Positions 21,201 through 33,332 of a stretch of DNA of 64,000 nt are shown in pieces; the stretch's first letter is position 1, and each line of letters starts with the position of its first letter. Below the pieces are notes generated by a model, which did no database searches, was not told the origin of the DNA, and worked only from the letters and a program-made list of their open reading frames with translations. The stretch is taken from assembly GCF_026151205.1 (NCBI RefSeq), contig NC_087082.1, positions 1,057,001 through 1,121,000 on the forward strand, given 5' to 3'. Origin of the DNA: Bolinopsis microptera (Eukaryota; Ctenophora; Tentaculata; Lobata; Bolinopsidae). The position numbers and the translations under genes were made by a program.

Positions 21201-21800
21201 AATTTCCAACCCCGGGGATTTTGCCAACAGTGGGGGGTTAGGGGGTTTTTTAAAATTTTGTCGGTACACGAAAGTGCACTTCAGAACATTGATAAAAAAA
21301 AGAAAAAGTTAATTTCACACTAAAATTTTTTTTGGGGCAGTATTATTATTGGGGAATGCACTTGAGGTGCCCCAAAATCCCCTATGTAAAATCCCCCCTT
21401 TCCAGGCCCCCCCCGAACAAAAATATCCTTATTGCCCCGGGCCTTTCGCTAACTTTTTAACGTAATCTCCGGGGGCGGGCCCGAATGGGGACATTAACCC
21501 AAAACCCCTTTTTTGAAGCGTCCCCCCAATTTTTACCCTGTTTCGAAAATCCCGAAAACACTGGGAAAAAAATGCTATATAATTTTTAGGGCGAATGTTT
21601 CACAGGTTTTATTATAGCCCTTTTTGGGGGAAAAAAAGTTTTAAAATAAGAAAAAAATTGAAAATAAGGGGAAAAAATAAAAAAAGCAAGCTTAAACATG
21701 TAAAAATTTAAATTTTACCCAATCGTTTTGGTGCTCGTACTGTTTAATCAGGCTTATGTTCTAAAATAAACAATTTTTTAAGGGGTTTTTTCAGGGTTAT
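18220..21800. other. Low-quality, homopolymer-distorted sequence block
   Basis: Runs of three to nine identical bases (TTTTT, AAAAA, CCCC, GGGG) are grossly over-represented compared with flanking DNA, and no reading frame persists. The texture matches uncorrected long-read or failed-consensus sequence. A WDR48 exon can still be recognised near its end (20963-21122) with dropped bases, proving that real sequence underlies the block. Open frames here should not be read as genes. Confidence 0.8.
20963..21122 (-). pseudogene. WDR48: WDR48 propeller exon, damaged by sequence errors
   Basis: On the minus strand one frame reads NPPDGSLLVSGGTENFIK followed by WGIQACKR, and another frame downstream reads SFFGALRGPTG before a GT donor (GTACAA). 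WDR48 proteins have the matching order [21 protein letters not shown]...LKGHTD in one WD40 blade. The expected VWD has become WG and the frame shifts between the halves, with A-runs and G-runs between them. This is best explained by consensus error rather than true decay. It lies between the 5' exon (23451-23566) and the 3' exons (4834-6681), as gene order demands. Confidence 0.7.
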
Positions 21801-21818
21801 TAGAAAAGAAAATTTTAA

Positions 21819-23330
<1,512 letters not shown>

Positions 23331-23450
23331 TTAAAGTAAGCGGTAAGAGCATTAAGGTATGTTGTTTTGGTAGTCTCCATGATCTGATAACAATATCTAG
23401 GACGTACAATCTACAACAAGACCATCAGAACCCAAAGAAAGAGAACTCAC

Positions 23451-23566
23451 GGCTTTGTTCTTGTAATTCCATGATCTTATAACAGAGTCTCTGCAAGCAG
23501 TGAAGAGACAGTCAGCAGGAGCTTCAGCTATGAACAGTGCATTGACTCCCCCCTTGTGTACTGGCT
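23451..23566 (-). CDS. WDR48: WDR48 (UAF1) homologue, 5' WD40 exon
   Basis: The minus-strand exon reads PVHKGGVNALF, then DCLFTACRDSVIRSWNY, matching the first blade of WDR48 (NRNGVNALQL...RLFTAGRDSIIRIWS). The acceptor is ACCTCAG at 23567-23568 and the donor GTGAGT follows the codon for Ala. It enters in phase 1 (38 codons plus 2 bases), so a short first exon with the start codon should lie further upstream; I could not identify it. The blades between this exon and 20.96-21.12 kb were not found. They may fall in the damaged block. Confidence 0.85.
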
Positions 23567-23574
23567 CTGAGGTA

Positions 23575-23666
23575 AGGTACAGGTGGTTACATGTGGTTAC
23601 TCCATAACAGGGTACATGTGGTTACATGTCAACATGTGGTTACAGGTGGTTACAGGTGGTTACTAC
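23575..23666. repeat. Short GTGGTTACA(T/G) tandem array
   Basis: Several imperfect copies of ACAGGTGGTTAC / ACATGTGGTTAC occur immediately upstream of the WDR48 5' exon on the transcribed strand, with the first copies close to the acceptor. Confidence 0.6.
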
Positions 23667-24945
23667 ATATAATCACATTTGTATATGGCACGGATAATCA
23701 CTGATAACCATTATTGTATAAGAGAGTTTATGTTTTAATGATTTGGATAGAGCGGTGATTGGTGATCTAGATTCTATCAATTAAAGTCAATATTGTCATG
23801 TTTGAATTTATTTTAATATTATAGATATGTATGATTTGTTTAATATAATGATATGTATAATATGTAATGGAATGCTTACCGTGGACATCTCTGATAACGT
23901 AAGAAACGCTGGTCCTCTTTTTTGACATCACACCATGGTTAACCACTGTGAAATCAATCTTTCTTTCTTTTTCAGTCCATTATACCTAACCTGTGTGATG
24001 TAGTTATTTTACATCATTTATACGTTTTGTAGCTAGTAAGTAGTTTGCCACTAGTAGTTTAATTTATAAAGATACTGAATAATTTTCGTTCAAGTGGTTG
24101 CTGTTTTAGGAATTCCTTAATGCCAATTAACAAATTACTCAAGCAAGATCAAGAACTTAGGATATATCAGTATATTAGGAATCAGAAGTGTAAAAAAGTT
24201 TGAAGCTCTTTCTGCTGCACACATTATGTTTTGAAGGTGCTTTCATACAAACTGTGTTCTGATGGATAAAGCGTTCTTTAGTCCGACATTACAAGTTAGA
24301 TTTTCTAAATTCACTTTACGTCGGCTATACACGGTTGACAGTCCCGGATAAATATTTTTACAGTTTCCATTTCATGAGTTTGAGGCATAATTTCTGAGAT
24401 ACATATTAATCTATTATCTGCTCAAGAGTTGGAATGGATGAAAGCAATCAGAGACTATGCATTTTTAGGAAACTTAAATAATTAATTTCAATAAAGTTAA
24501 AAACAATGGTATCTGATAGATAACAATTTCATCTGTCAAATAATGTTAAATATAAAAGCGTCCTTCGGTGTCAAACTCAACTCGCTATAGACCATAATAA
24601 TATGATTTGGTCTGTTAATTTGATCATTTCTCAATTGCGTGTTTATAATAATGAACTTGTGCAGAGATCCCTATTTGATTACAATTGCTCGAGGTATACA
24701 GAACGAGGCTTCATATTGAGCTTTTGTGGAGAAAATCAGTAAAAATGATTAGATTTAAATGCGTCCTTTAATCTCGAACTTGACTCCGTCTATAACTCTG
24801 GCCTCTCCACAACCGTTTGTTGGCAGTGAAACTATGCACGGGCTCACACTTTATCAACAAATTTCCCCAGCTCACTGAATGACAGGGTTACACACGTGGG
24901 TCACACGTGGGTCACACGTGACAGGGTTTCACACGTGGTGATGAT
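23667..24945. other. Region between MRGBP 3' end and WDR48 5' exon
   Basis: AT-rich and without a recognised exon. It should contain the WDR48 promoter and first exon. Near 24890-24937 four CACGTG-containing units (TCACACGTGGG) are clustered just downstream of the MRGBP stop codon. Confidence 0.4.
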
Positions 24946-25698
24946 TCACTTCTGTTTCTTCTTCATCACTTTACCGGGACCAGCAGCTACTTCACTAGAA
25001 CTATCCTCTGAGCTGTGGATCTCCTCGATTATCTCCGCTTGGTCGAATGGTAACGAGTACAAACCGTGTTCCATTACTTCTGGAAACGGGGCGTCTGAAA
25101 TATTGAATATTTTAATACAAGCAGTAAATAATTAACACCCTGTTCAATCAAAACAATAGTAGTAGCAGCATCAAAAGATTTGAATACGCCTAAAGATGTT
25201 TCTAATCTTAATCTATCTAATCTTAATCTATGTTTCTAATGTTAATGTTGGTGAGCTAAAATTTGTTGTTGAACTTTTTAGCTACCTTGAGCAGAGTCTA
25301 ATATAGCGGTGTCCCACAGTGTGTTGATATGTTCCCATAAGTGGGCTGATGAAATGTTGATACCAGTCCGTTCGTAAAACCTGGTTCAGGAATAATACGT
25401 ATTTTAGATAAGGTAACAGTATAAGTAGGGCGGATTATGTTAGAAATACTTAATAACCAAAAAATACCCGTAAAATATCCGGAACAATAATACATAGTGA
25501 GTTCATTCAGGAATGCATCAAGTAGGAATAACGCGTTTACAGAAAATAAAAGTTTATCGAATGGTGAAGACAGTACTTGTGTTGAATGCACATCATGTGG
25601 AAGTGTTTGTTGAAGCCGACTGGTTTGTGTCCCTGCATGCTTTGAAACAAACACACCTCCAGCTCAGCGTCCCACAATGGAGGTGGCTCGTCTCCCAT
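24946..25698 (-). CDS. MRGBP: MRGBP (MRG/MORF4L-binding protein, Eaf7 family) homologue, three exons
   Basis: MRGBP is the Eaf7-type subunit of the NuA4/TIP60 histone acetyltransferase complex and acts in the nucleus. Exons at 25577-25698, 25286-25380 and 24946-25094 join in frame (phases 2 and 1) through good splice sites. The first encodes [18 protein letters not shown] and [16 protein letters not shown], close to the family's [23 protein letters not shown]. The second encodes [13 protein letters not shown] (family VIWDHLSTMYD). The third encodes [14 protein letters not shown] and ends in a basic KKKQK tail. The 121-residue product lacks the long N- and C-terminal tails of the vertebrate protein. 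I chose the ATG at 25698, but the same frame stays open far upstream through translated repeats with two more in-frame ATGs, so the start is uncertain. Confidence 0.9.
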
Positions 25699-26605
25699 CC
25701 TTACCGGAGAGTATAACGTTAGTTGAGGGGAGGAGGGAGGGAGGGAGGGAGGGAGGGAGGGAGGGAGGGAGGGAGGGAGGGAGGGAGGGAGTGAGGGAGA
25801 GAGTGAGGGAGGAGGGAGGGAGGGAGGGAGGGAGAGAGTGAGGGAGGGAGGGAGGGAGGGAGGGAGAGAGTGAGGGAGGGAGGGAGGGAGGGAGGGAGGG
25901 AGGGAGGGAGGGAGGGAGGGAGGGAGGGAGGGAGGGAGGGAGGGAGGGAGGGAGGGAGGAGGGAGGAGGGAGGAGGGAGGAGGGAGGAGGGAGGAGGGAG
26001 GAGGGAGGAGGGAGGAGGGAGGAGGGAGGAGGGAGGAGGGAGGAGGGAGGAGGGAGGAGGGAGGAGGGAGGAGGGAGGAGGGAGGAGGGAGGAGGGAGGA
26101 GGGAGGAGGGAGGAGGGAGGAGGGAGGAGGGAGGAGGGAGGAGGGAGGAGGGAGGAGGGAGGAGGGAGGAGGGAGGAGGGAGGAGAGAGGAGGGAGGAGG
26201 GAGGAGGGAGGGAGGGAGGGAGGGAGGGAGGGAGGGAAGAGGGAGTGAGGGAGGGAGGGAGGTGGCTCGTCTCCCATCCTTACCGGAGAGTATAACGTTA
26301 GTTGAGGGGAGGAGGGAGGGAGGGAGGGAGAGAGGGAGGGAGGGAGGGAGGGAGGGAGGGAGGGATGGAGGGAGGGAGGGAGGGAGGGAGGGAGGGAGAG
26401 AGGGAGAGAGGGAAGGAGGGAGGGGGCGGAGGGAGGGAGAGAGGGAGGGAGGGAGGGGAGGGAGTGAGGGAGGGAGGGAGGGAAAAGGGAGGAGGGAGGA
26501 GGGAGGGAGGGAGGGAGGGAGGGAGGGAGGGAGGGAGGGAGGGAGGGAGGGAGGGAGGGAGGGAGGGAGGGAGGGAGGGAGGGAGGTGGCCCGTCTCCCA
26601 TCCTT
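25681..26605. repeat. GGGA/GGGAGGA minisatellite with three copies of the MRGBP start region
   Basis: The block starts with GGTGGCTCGTCTCCCATCC and the following TTACCGGAGAGTATAACG. These are repeated almost exactly at 26262-26310 and partly at 26583-26605, each separated by hundreds of bases of (GGGA)n and GGGAGGA units. In the MRGBP orientation the tract has no stop codons and encodes SLPP or PPSSLLP repeats, with each start-region copy giving an in-frame MGDxPPP. Confidence 0.85.
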
Positions 26606-26890
26606 TCCAGAGGGAGGGGGAGAATTTGTGTTTAGAGTTCAAAATTTCTGATATTTCTAATTTTTCCGTATGTGCGACCAAGGGAAACTGTGCTTTTCAG
26701 GTAAAGGAAATTATAAACGAAACGAGACAGTACTCTGATAAATTGCAAAACAAAACTTCGCCTGTAAATGATAATGTACTAATTGAACAAACATGCAGAA
26801 GGTTTTAAAATGTTTGGTCCCCATTCACCACAAATGTAACTTTTTTCAACTGGCTTGAGGCGTTGCTGTCGAGCATCCATCAGCCTAGAG

Positions 26891-28529
26891 TTACAATACA
26901 CAGTCCTTCTCTGAGTGTCCTTTCTCTCTACATATTTCACAAACATCATTTTCAAGTTTAACCAATCCGTGGTACCTGGCACAGTTCCGATCTTTATGTC
27001 CCCTCCCACCACATATGACACATTCCAACTTAAGCTTGGTCCGTCGGATCTGAGCCCGAAACTTCAGAATAGGACAATCCTTTTTTAAGTGTATATTTGG
27101 TGTATCATTGCAATTATAGCAGTATGCTTGTCGCTGTCTACAGTCTCGTGCAAAATGTCCATGCTCATCACATAAATAACACTTTGATAGCGCACTGAAA
27201 TCCAGTGGTTCACTAAATTCTGTTACAATCCGTGGTTCACCAGATATATACACTACCTTATCATGCCTTGATTCTTGTCTATTGACTTTCGATGCAGGGG
27301 ATGATCCATCCAATTTTGATAGAGAAGATGGTTCACCTGACTTTGATGTAGAAGAACTTCTTAATCGTGCATTTTTACCTGGCATATATGTGCCTCGATG
27401 TTCTAGATGGTTTACCTGGCTTAGATGCAGTAGATGGTTGACCTGGACTCGGTGCAGTAGATGGTCCACCTGGCTTCGATGCAGTAGATGGTTCACCTGG
27501 TTTCGATACAGTAGATGGTTCACCAGGTCTCGATGAAGTAGATTGTTCACTTGGCTTCGATGCAGTAGATGGTTCACCTGGCCTCGATGAAGTAGATGGT
27601 TCACCTGGTCTCGATGCAGTAGATGGTTCACCTGGCCTCGATGCAGTAGGTTGAATATCACATGCTTTTTTCATGCACTGCCTGTTGATACGATTAATGA
27701 ATTTTAAATCCTCCTTAGTCAGACTTTCGATATCATCAAATAATTCAAATAGCTCATGATATGTGGCAGGATTCTTCTGATAACACATGGAAAAATCACA
27801 ACTTTTTAACATAAACTTAAACTCCTTGCTTAGTGAAGTTTTTAATGGGTGAACCTTCAAACTCCTCAGCAGTCCATCAACGAGTATATCACTTTCCTTG
27901 CCAACAACGTGAAGGATTTGTTCTGCCATGGATTCGGATAATTCATCCAGTTTGATTTCTCCAACAAAACTTTTGATAAACTCACGTTTGTCACCTTTTT
28001 CGCTAACACTTTTGACGAAGAAATCCAAGAAGATGTGTTCCTTCAGGAAATTTTGATTATGAATGGTCCCCGCTATAACAAACAAACATTTTGTCTTTTC
28101 GTATGCATCCAACAATTTTAAATGTTCATAGACATAATCCTTTTCCTCCAATGTTGAATCAATTGTTGGTCGGCAAGAAACAGCATTTTCAAAATATTCA
28201 CTACATTTTGCCAGTAACCAAGACACATTAAAGACTCGTCCCATTTTATATACATCAGTGAAGATATCTTTATCAATCATCTCTAATTCTCCGGAATACA
28301 AGGCATCAACAAAACAGTAAACCGCATCCTCACCAAAGTCATCCATGTCAAGAGAAGTTTGGTGAAGCTCAGAAGTCAGTCTTTTAATTTCGGGACTGTT
28401 GTAACACATTACAACAGAGTTAACGAGGTAATCTCCTCCGTTTTTAAGTTTCAGTTTCAAGTTGGAGTGCTCCGGAACGTTTATGTACTCTCTTCCGAAG
28501 TCACAGGGTACTTGAATTTTAGGTGCCAT
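26891..28529 (-). CDS. BTB-domain protein with PGEPS repeats and CCHC zinc knuckles (apparent frameshift)
   Basis: The N-terminal frame (28529 to 27375, start MAPKIQVPCDFG) has a BTB/POZ-like domain at about residues 25-115 (LVNSVVMCYNSPEI, VYCFVDALYSGELEM, VYKMGRVFNVSWLLAKC), then a helical BACK-like region. A 9-residue repeat (TASRPGEPS; 27 bp, about ten copies) follows. The frame stops at 27375, but the adjacent frame continues without interruption with SSSTSKSGEPSSLSK and then four zinc knuckles: CYLCDEHGHFARDC, CYNCNDTPNIHLKKDC, CVICGGRGHKDRNC and CEICREKGHSEKDC, ending at 26891. The shared repeat style on both sides suggests one gene with a frameshift near 27375-27410. BTB proteins usually dimerise or recruit Cullin-3, and CCHC knuckles bind RNA or ssDNA. 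The combined role is unknown. Confidence 0.6.
27400..27660. repeat. 27-bp coding minisatellite
   Basis: About ten imperfect copies of GATGCAGTAGATGGTTCACC plus TGGCCTC (plus-strand orientation) encode the TASRPGEPS repeats of the minus-strand BTB/zinc-knuckle gene. Variants swap Arg/Lys and Ala/Ser. Confidence 0.9.
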
Positions 28530-29457
28530 CTTTACTCTCCCTAGTTGTACATATCGTGTTAAGTTGTATAGTGATTAAAAGAAATACGAATAGTCCCATA
28601 ACATGAAAATGAAATGTTTGACACCGAATGAAAAATTGGAATAAAATTCATTATCTGTACATTTCATTTTAAGCTTGTTTGGTGGTTAACAATATTATAT
28701 TGATTAGATATTATTTTGCCTTACATTAACTGCACATATTTCCAGTTATGTTGAACGATCAATAAAGGTTTTCTGTAAGCTCTTGTGTAAAAGATGAAAT
28801 GTCGCCTGTCGGACTCGCTTTTTTGGGTGGCTTGATTTCCAGGGGGATACTATTCGAATTTACAACTTTACTTCATCTCTTCCGTGATAATAAACACAAA
28901 TATTTATCTTGAACAGCATTATAAAATATTATAGTTCATCCGTACATTAAATAATCTACACAATAAACACAATAAGCTATCATCAAATAAAGTGTGAAAC
29001 TACTGCAAGCTAGAATAAAAAACAAGACAACAATTAACTTTATAAAGTAATTTAAAACTAATAAATCTCGAAACCAATATATAAAATGTTACTGAGTTAC
29101 TGTGTGCCCAAGTATGATCAATATTCGTTAAAATCCACAGCCAATCGTTCAAAGAACTATAAAAGAGTACAACGCAATGATGACGATTTGTTCTATCTAA
29201 GTAACCAGCGGTGCTTTTACGAAAAACTGTATCGATATAACATTGGATCCTATATAACCACATAACACACCACAATATAATTATAATCATTGCTCCAATT
29301 TTAGTTGTTCTTAAAAACTGTGGAATTATAGTTCTAAGACACACCAGTATTGGTGTAAAGTTAAACATATACTTTAGTACTTTATATCTCACAATTCACA
29401 CAACCAAATATTACAATACTTCTACTTCAGTCCTTTAAATATCTTTAATCATTAATT
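28530..29457. other. Intergenic region upstream of the BTB gene
   Basis: AT-rich with no supportable gene. It contains the likely promoter of the minus-strand BTB gene at its left end and the 3' flank of the minus-strand RBR gene at its right end. Confidence 0.5.
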
Positions 29458-30896
29458 TCACGTCTTGACCGGCCCTCCATGTTGACGACAGCCGCGTGAT
29501 TGAAAATGCCCTGTTCCCTTTGTCACAGTAAGACACAGAAAACAGAACTGGGTCTTACAAACTATGCAATTACCATGATTATTACCATCAATACGCTGAA
29601 TTTTACTTTTGCATTTGGGACATTTTGTAATTTCTTCTGCCTTGGCATCATATTGAATAATATTCTCTGACCACTTTGTTTCGATCAAATTTACTCTGCC
29701 AACCTCAACTGCTTGTAAATCAGTAAGATCTTCCATGTCATTTGGCACACTCACTGCCTCATACTCACAACAGCCGTACCCGCCGGGCCTACCACATATG
29801 TAACAGAAATCTGTTTTACACAGAGCACACTTCATGTGGTTACATCCAGTATCCCTCATCACCCAGCATCTACATTTAGGACAAGGCTTTAAAAACGCTC
29901 TCTTCATAAGCTGAGTAAGCTTCTCATTCTTCTTGGCCACCGCCTTTAATCTCTTAGCTTCTCCCTTTTCAGCAGTTGCTTCGTCTGAGGGAATTCCTGA
30001 AACATGCTCAAACGTCTCACACTCTCCTGGGTGCCAGGTGCTATTACAACGATCACAAAAGATAAACTGACACGAGGCACAGGTGTCTAGATTGTCTTCT
30101 CCCCGAACAGCATAACCATTGCACCGAGGACAAAACAATACCATATCAATTTCTTCAACAGATTGCATTAAAAACCGCTCCTCCCATATAGGGAACTTCG
30201 CCTTTTCCATAAACTGTTCAATAGTGTCCCGCCCAACAAATGTATCACAGAGTGAGCAGTTCATATTACAGTATCTACCGCTGTCAAACTGAACCACAAT
30301 CAGCGTGGCAATACAGTCTACACAGTACGGATGTAAACAAGTCAGCAGACACAGATCCTCCCCAGGAAACTCACAGAAACAAGTACAACAGTCGTGAGAT
30401 TGGGTTTTGAACAGCTTGACGGTGCTATCCTTGTTACTTTGATCTAGAATTGAAATTCTAGTCACAGCGTCACAGCAGTATCCTTCAGCTGAGTCAGGGA
30501 TGTGGATCTCATCATATATATTCAGGTGCTCCAGCAGGTTATCTTGAATCCATGTGATCATGTCAAAAATTACTGGCTCCCCTTCAGTCCACAATGATTT
30601 CAAGTGGTGTTCTACCGATTCAAGTTCATCTTTTGACAGCCACACACAGTTTACACTTAATGATGCTAGATTTTCCTGTTCAGGATATTTATCTGATGGT
30701 TTACATGAAAGTAGAACTGGGGCAAGATAACTTTTACCCCCAAGTTTACAGAGCTGAAAACAGTGATATTCTTGGTCTGCAAGTTAACTAAGCACTGAAC
30801 GCACAATTCGTCTCCTGCTACATCATTGTACAATACTTCAGTTCCTAAAATACTCTCTAGTACTTCTACTTCTTCTTTCCATTCGTCAGAGGGCAT
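29458..30896 (-). CDS. RNF14-like RWD + RING-IBR-RING (RBR) E3 ubiquitin ligase with an extra C-terminal Rcat-like module
   Basis: The N-terminal part starts MPSDEWKEEVEVLESILGTE, an RWD domain, and continues after a one-base shift with YLAPVLLSCKPSDKYPEQ. The shift lies at a run of five G (coding strand; 30737-30741), where one more G would restore the frame. RING1 begins CCTCFCEF and includes CLHPYCVDC and CSLCD. The IBR contains CPRCNGYAVRG, CASCQFIFCDRC and the terminal HPGEC. RING2/Rcat contains CPKCRCWVMRDTGCNHMKC; the Cys of GCNHM is the expected catalytic cysteine. A second Rcat-like unit follows (CPKCKSKIQRIDGNNHGNC), in which that cysteine is Asn. RBR ligases transfer ubiquitin through a thioester on Rcat. 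RNF14 acts on stalled translation factors. The family call is by domain order and spacing. Confidence 0.8.
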
Positions 30897-31415
30897 ACAC
30901 TTTGAAATGAATACAGTTATTAAAATAATAATAGTTACGTGTTATGATTATTCAGTAGCTACAATCGTTTGTCTAACTTTTGGGATCAAGATATCCAATT
31001 TATCAATATAATAGTGTATCAAATAATGGAGCAGTAACTAACACATTTAGTAGTGAGGAAAGTTTTGTTTTTTCCGATATAAAACATTACATAATATGTA
31101 GCCTATCATATAAAAATGTGTCGTACATAATGTTATGCTATTAACTAAAGTATGAATGAACTCATTAGAAACAATGTATTATAGAACATTATAAATTAGA
31201 TGTTGGCAACAAACCATAAAATATAAATAGCACAATTTTTCAATCCAATGGTCGAATTCGATAGTATTAGAAGATTTCAGGCCTAACCTAGAAATTGTAA
31301 AATCACCATTAAAATTTGCCTTAATATTGCATCATAACTTAATTCAGAATGAAAGCAACTCTCATTCAGAGGAACCCAAACATCAACAAAGAATCGAACT
31401 ATCAAATCATTTCCG
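30897..31415. other. Intergenic region, RBR gene promoter side
   Basis: AT-rich sequence between the metaxin-2 stop codon and the RBR start codon, both genes on the minus strand. No further coding exon is seen. Confidence 0.5.
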
Positions 31416-33058
31416 TCATGACCGTTCACGCTCCCGTTCGCGTTGCGCCTTCAGTCCATGCTTCACCTCAACATATTTACAGTACTCAATAAGTCTGGAG
31501 TGAAGACCAAGCGCTCTTTTCATTCGGTAGCTTGGTAACTTAGTCATAAAGATGGCGTTTAGGTGTCCATATATCAGACAGTCAAGCTCTGTAACCAAAT
31601 CCTGCACAAGTGAGGCTTGGTAAGACAGCAATCTCAATTACAAGTTAGAACAGACGCAACTATATTCGAGACATGAAAAAATAGACAAAACCTAATGAAA
31701 CAAATGGTTGTGTGATAAGTGATTGCACACATTTAAATATCTTAAAATCAAGTGTGTTGTAAAAAATTCCTTACCTGGCCAGTGTCAGAGTCTTTGAAGA
31801 AGGTACCCTGGTCTCCCAGTCTTTCAGTCAGAGCACTAGCTACGTCTTTAGTTTCTACCATTAACATTTCAGAGCTAATGTCGTGCCATTGTCCTTGACT
31901 AGCGACTAGTCTGTATACCTGTTACAGTACATAATAAGAGGTTCAATTATCTAAGTTTATCATAAAGGCAAAGTGTAATATAATAGTTTTATTTGAAAGC
32001 TGGAGTAAAGTGAAAGAATACAATTTATATGTACAATGCAACCAGAGATACTGATTCCTGATCTTACCTGTCTTTTTTTGTAGAAGGGTAGTATAGCTGA
32101 TAATGGCCAGGTAGTGTGGCTAGTATACGCTGGTAGTGTAACATGCGTGTAATTATCTTCTATCAGCCATGATGTAAACAGTTCCAAGGCCTGAAATATT
32201 TTATTTCATTACGAGAGAATTGCTTGTTAAATTTAATCAAGATGTATGAGGATTGACAACAATCCCTAAAAACAGAACGAAAATAAAACATAACTTAAAC
32301 AATATACCATGTGAGTAAAAGTTGTTACCTCTAATCTCTTGATAAGAGCTGTGTAGATATCCATGTCACACCTCTCAGTTTGCGTTAATTTCTCACTCAA
32401 ACTGTAACCTCTCCTAGTGAATTTAAATCTATTTGTCATCTTATTATCTAATTATCTAAATTCACTTTATAAATTAGACAAAGCCAATAAGAAATTTGAT
32501 ATTCATCAACTCTTATAGTTATAACAAATCACAGTATTTCCACAAATTAACTCTTACTTCCAAAGATATTTAACCAGCTCAGCAAATCCGCATACGATAT
32601 CCTTTTCATTGAAGATGAGCACAGGAAACCGTCCATTTGTTGATATGTACTCAACATTGGACTTGATTTCTACCTGATAGCTAAGCCTGAAATGATGTTT
32701 CATTTTATTGAATCAAAAATTGCTTATAATGTAAGTCATTAATAACATTTTAATAAATTCTTGTCTGTTTAACTACAAGACATACCCATGTCTCTCTAAC
32801 AACACTTTGATAGAGGTAGCTTCACATCGGCTAGGGAGTAGTTCAAAACCTGAAAGATAGATTAAATTGAGCTTTTCTAATATTGGGGATCCAAATATTT
32901 AGCACATTCCAGTTAATTATCATTAAGTGATTGTTAGGGTAGTAAAACCGCATGGAACATCAATATAGCTCACCTTTAGGGTGGTCAATAAGACGAATAC
33001 TCTCTATTTCATTGTTCATAGTGGTGGAAATATCATTCAACTGCTCAAGGATTGACAT
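31416..33058 (-). CDS. MTX2: Metaxin-2 homologue, complete seven-exon gene
   Basis: Metaxin-2 is a GST-fold protein of the mitochondrial outer membrane that works with metaxin-1 and the SAM complex in beta-barrel protein import and organelle transport. Seven exons join in frame: 32974-33058, 32786-32849, 32558-32686, 32329-32413, 32068-32190, 31775-31918 and 31416-31601, all with GT-AG borders, giving 271 residues (human about 263). Diagnostic stretches are NVEYISTNGRFPVLIFNE (family NAEYMSPSGKVPFIHVGN), FAELVKYLWKRGYSLSEKL, TTWPLSAILPFYKKRQ (family YPWPLNHILAYQKQW), ALTERLGDQGTFF and LVTELDCLIYGHLNAIF (family PTELDALVFGHLYTIL). The C-terminus has a short Arg-Glu repeat from a CGCTCC-like microsatellite. 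The start ATG at 33058 fits family length; LINE-derived sequence abuts it upstream. Confidence 0.93.
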
Positions 33059-33059
33059 T

Positions 33060-33332
33060 CTTCAGGAAATTCAAATTAAGATTTTGTATCTAAATCTTTT
33101 CAAACAATATCTTTTCCGTCTAATACCACCAAAGCCAAGCCATAACTTTATTTATAAATCTTCTTGGCTTTGGAATCAATTCAAGGACTCCAATCCACAG
33201 AATAAACCTGACTTTGTGAACACATCCTGTAACTTAATCAAATCAAGGCTAAACCGATCTCTTCTAGATGCCCAAAGCAGGTTCGATAATGAGTGGCATA
33301 ATGACAACTTTAACAGTTTTGGACCATGCTAG
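33060..33332 (+). mobile_element. LINE reverse-transcriptase C-terminal remnant
   Basis: The plus-strand frame reads PSHNFIYKSSWLWNQF, later SRLNRSLLDAQSRFDNEW, then a stop. This layout is typical of the tail of non-LTR retrotransposon ORF2 proteins (HNF.Y....LWN ... LK..LL..Q...D..EW). Only the end is present. It begins directly next to the metaxin-2 start codon on the other strand. Confidence 0.45.

Noticed and set aside
25870-26651. Gly-Arg-Glu-rich open frames on the plus strand
   Set aside because: Antisense reading of the GGGA minisatellite; no start context and no domain.
26779-27021. 80-codon minus-strand frame overlapping the zinc-knuckle region
   Set aside because: Out-of-frame shadow of the CCHC-containing frame, which has far stronger motif support.
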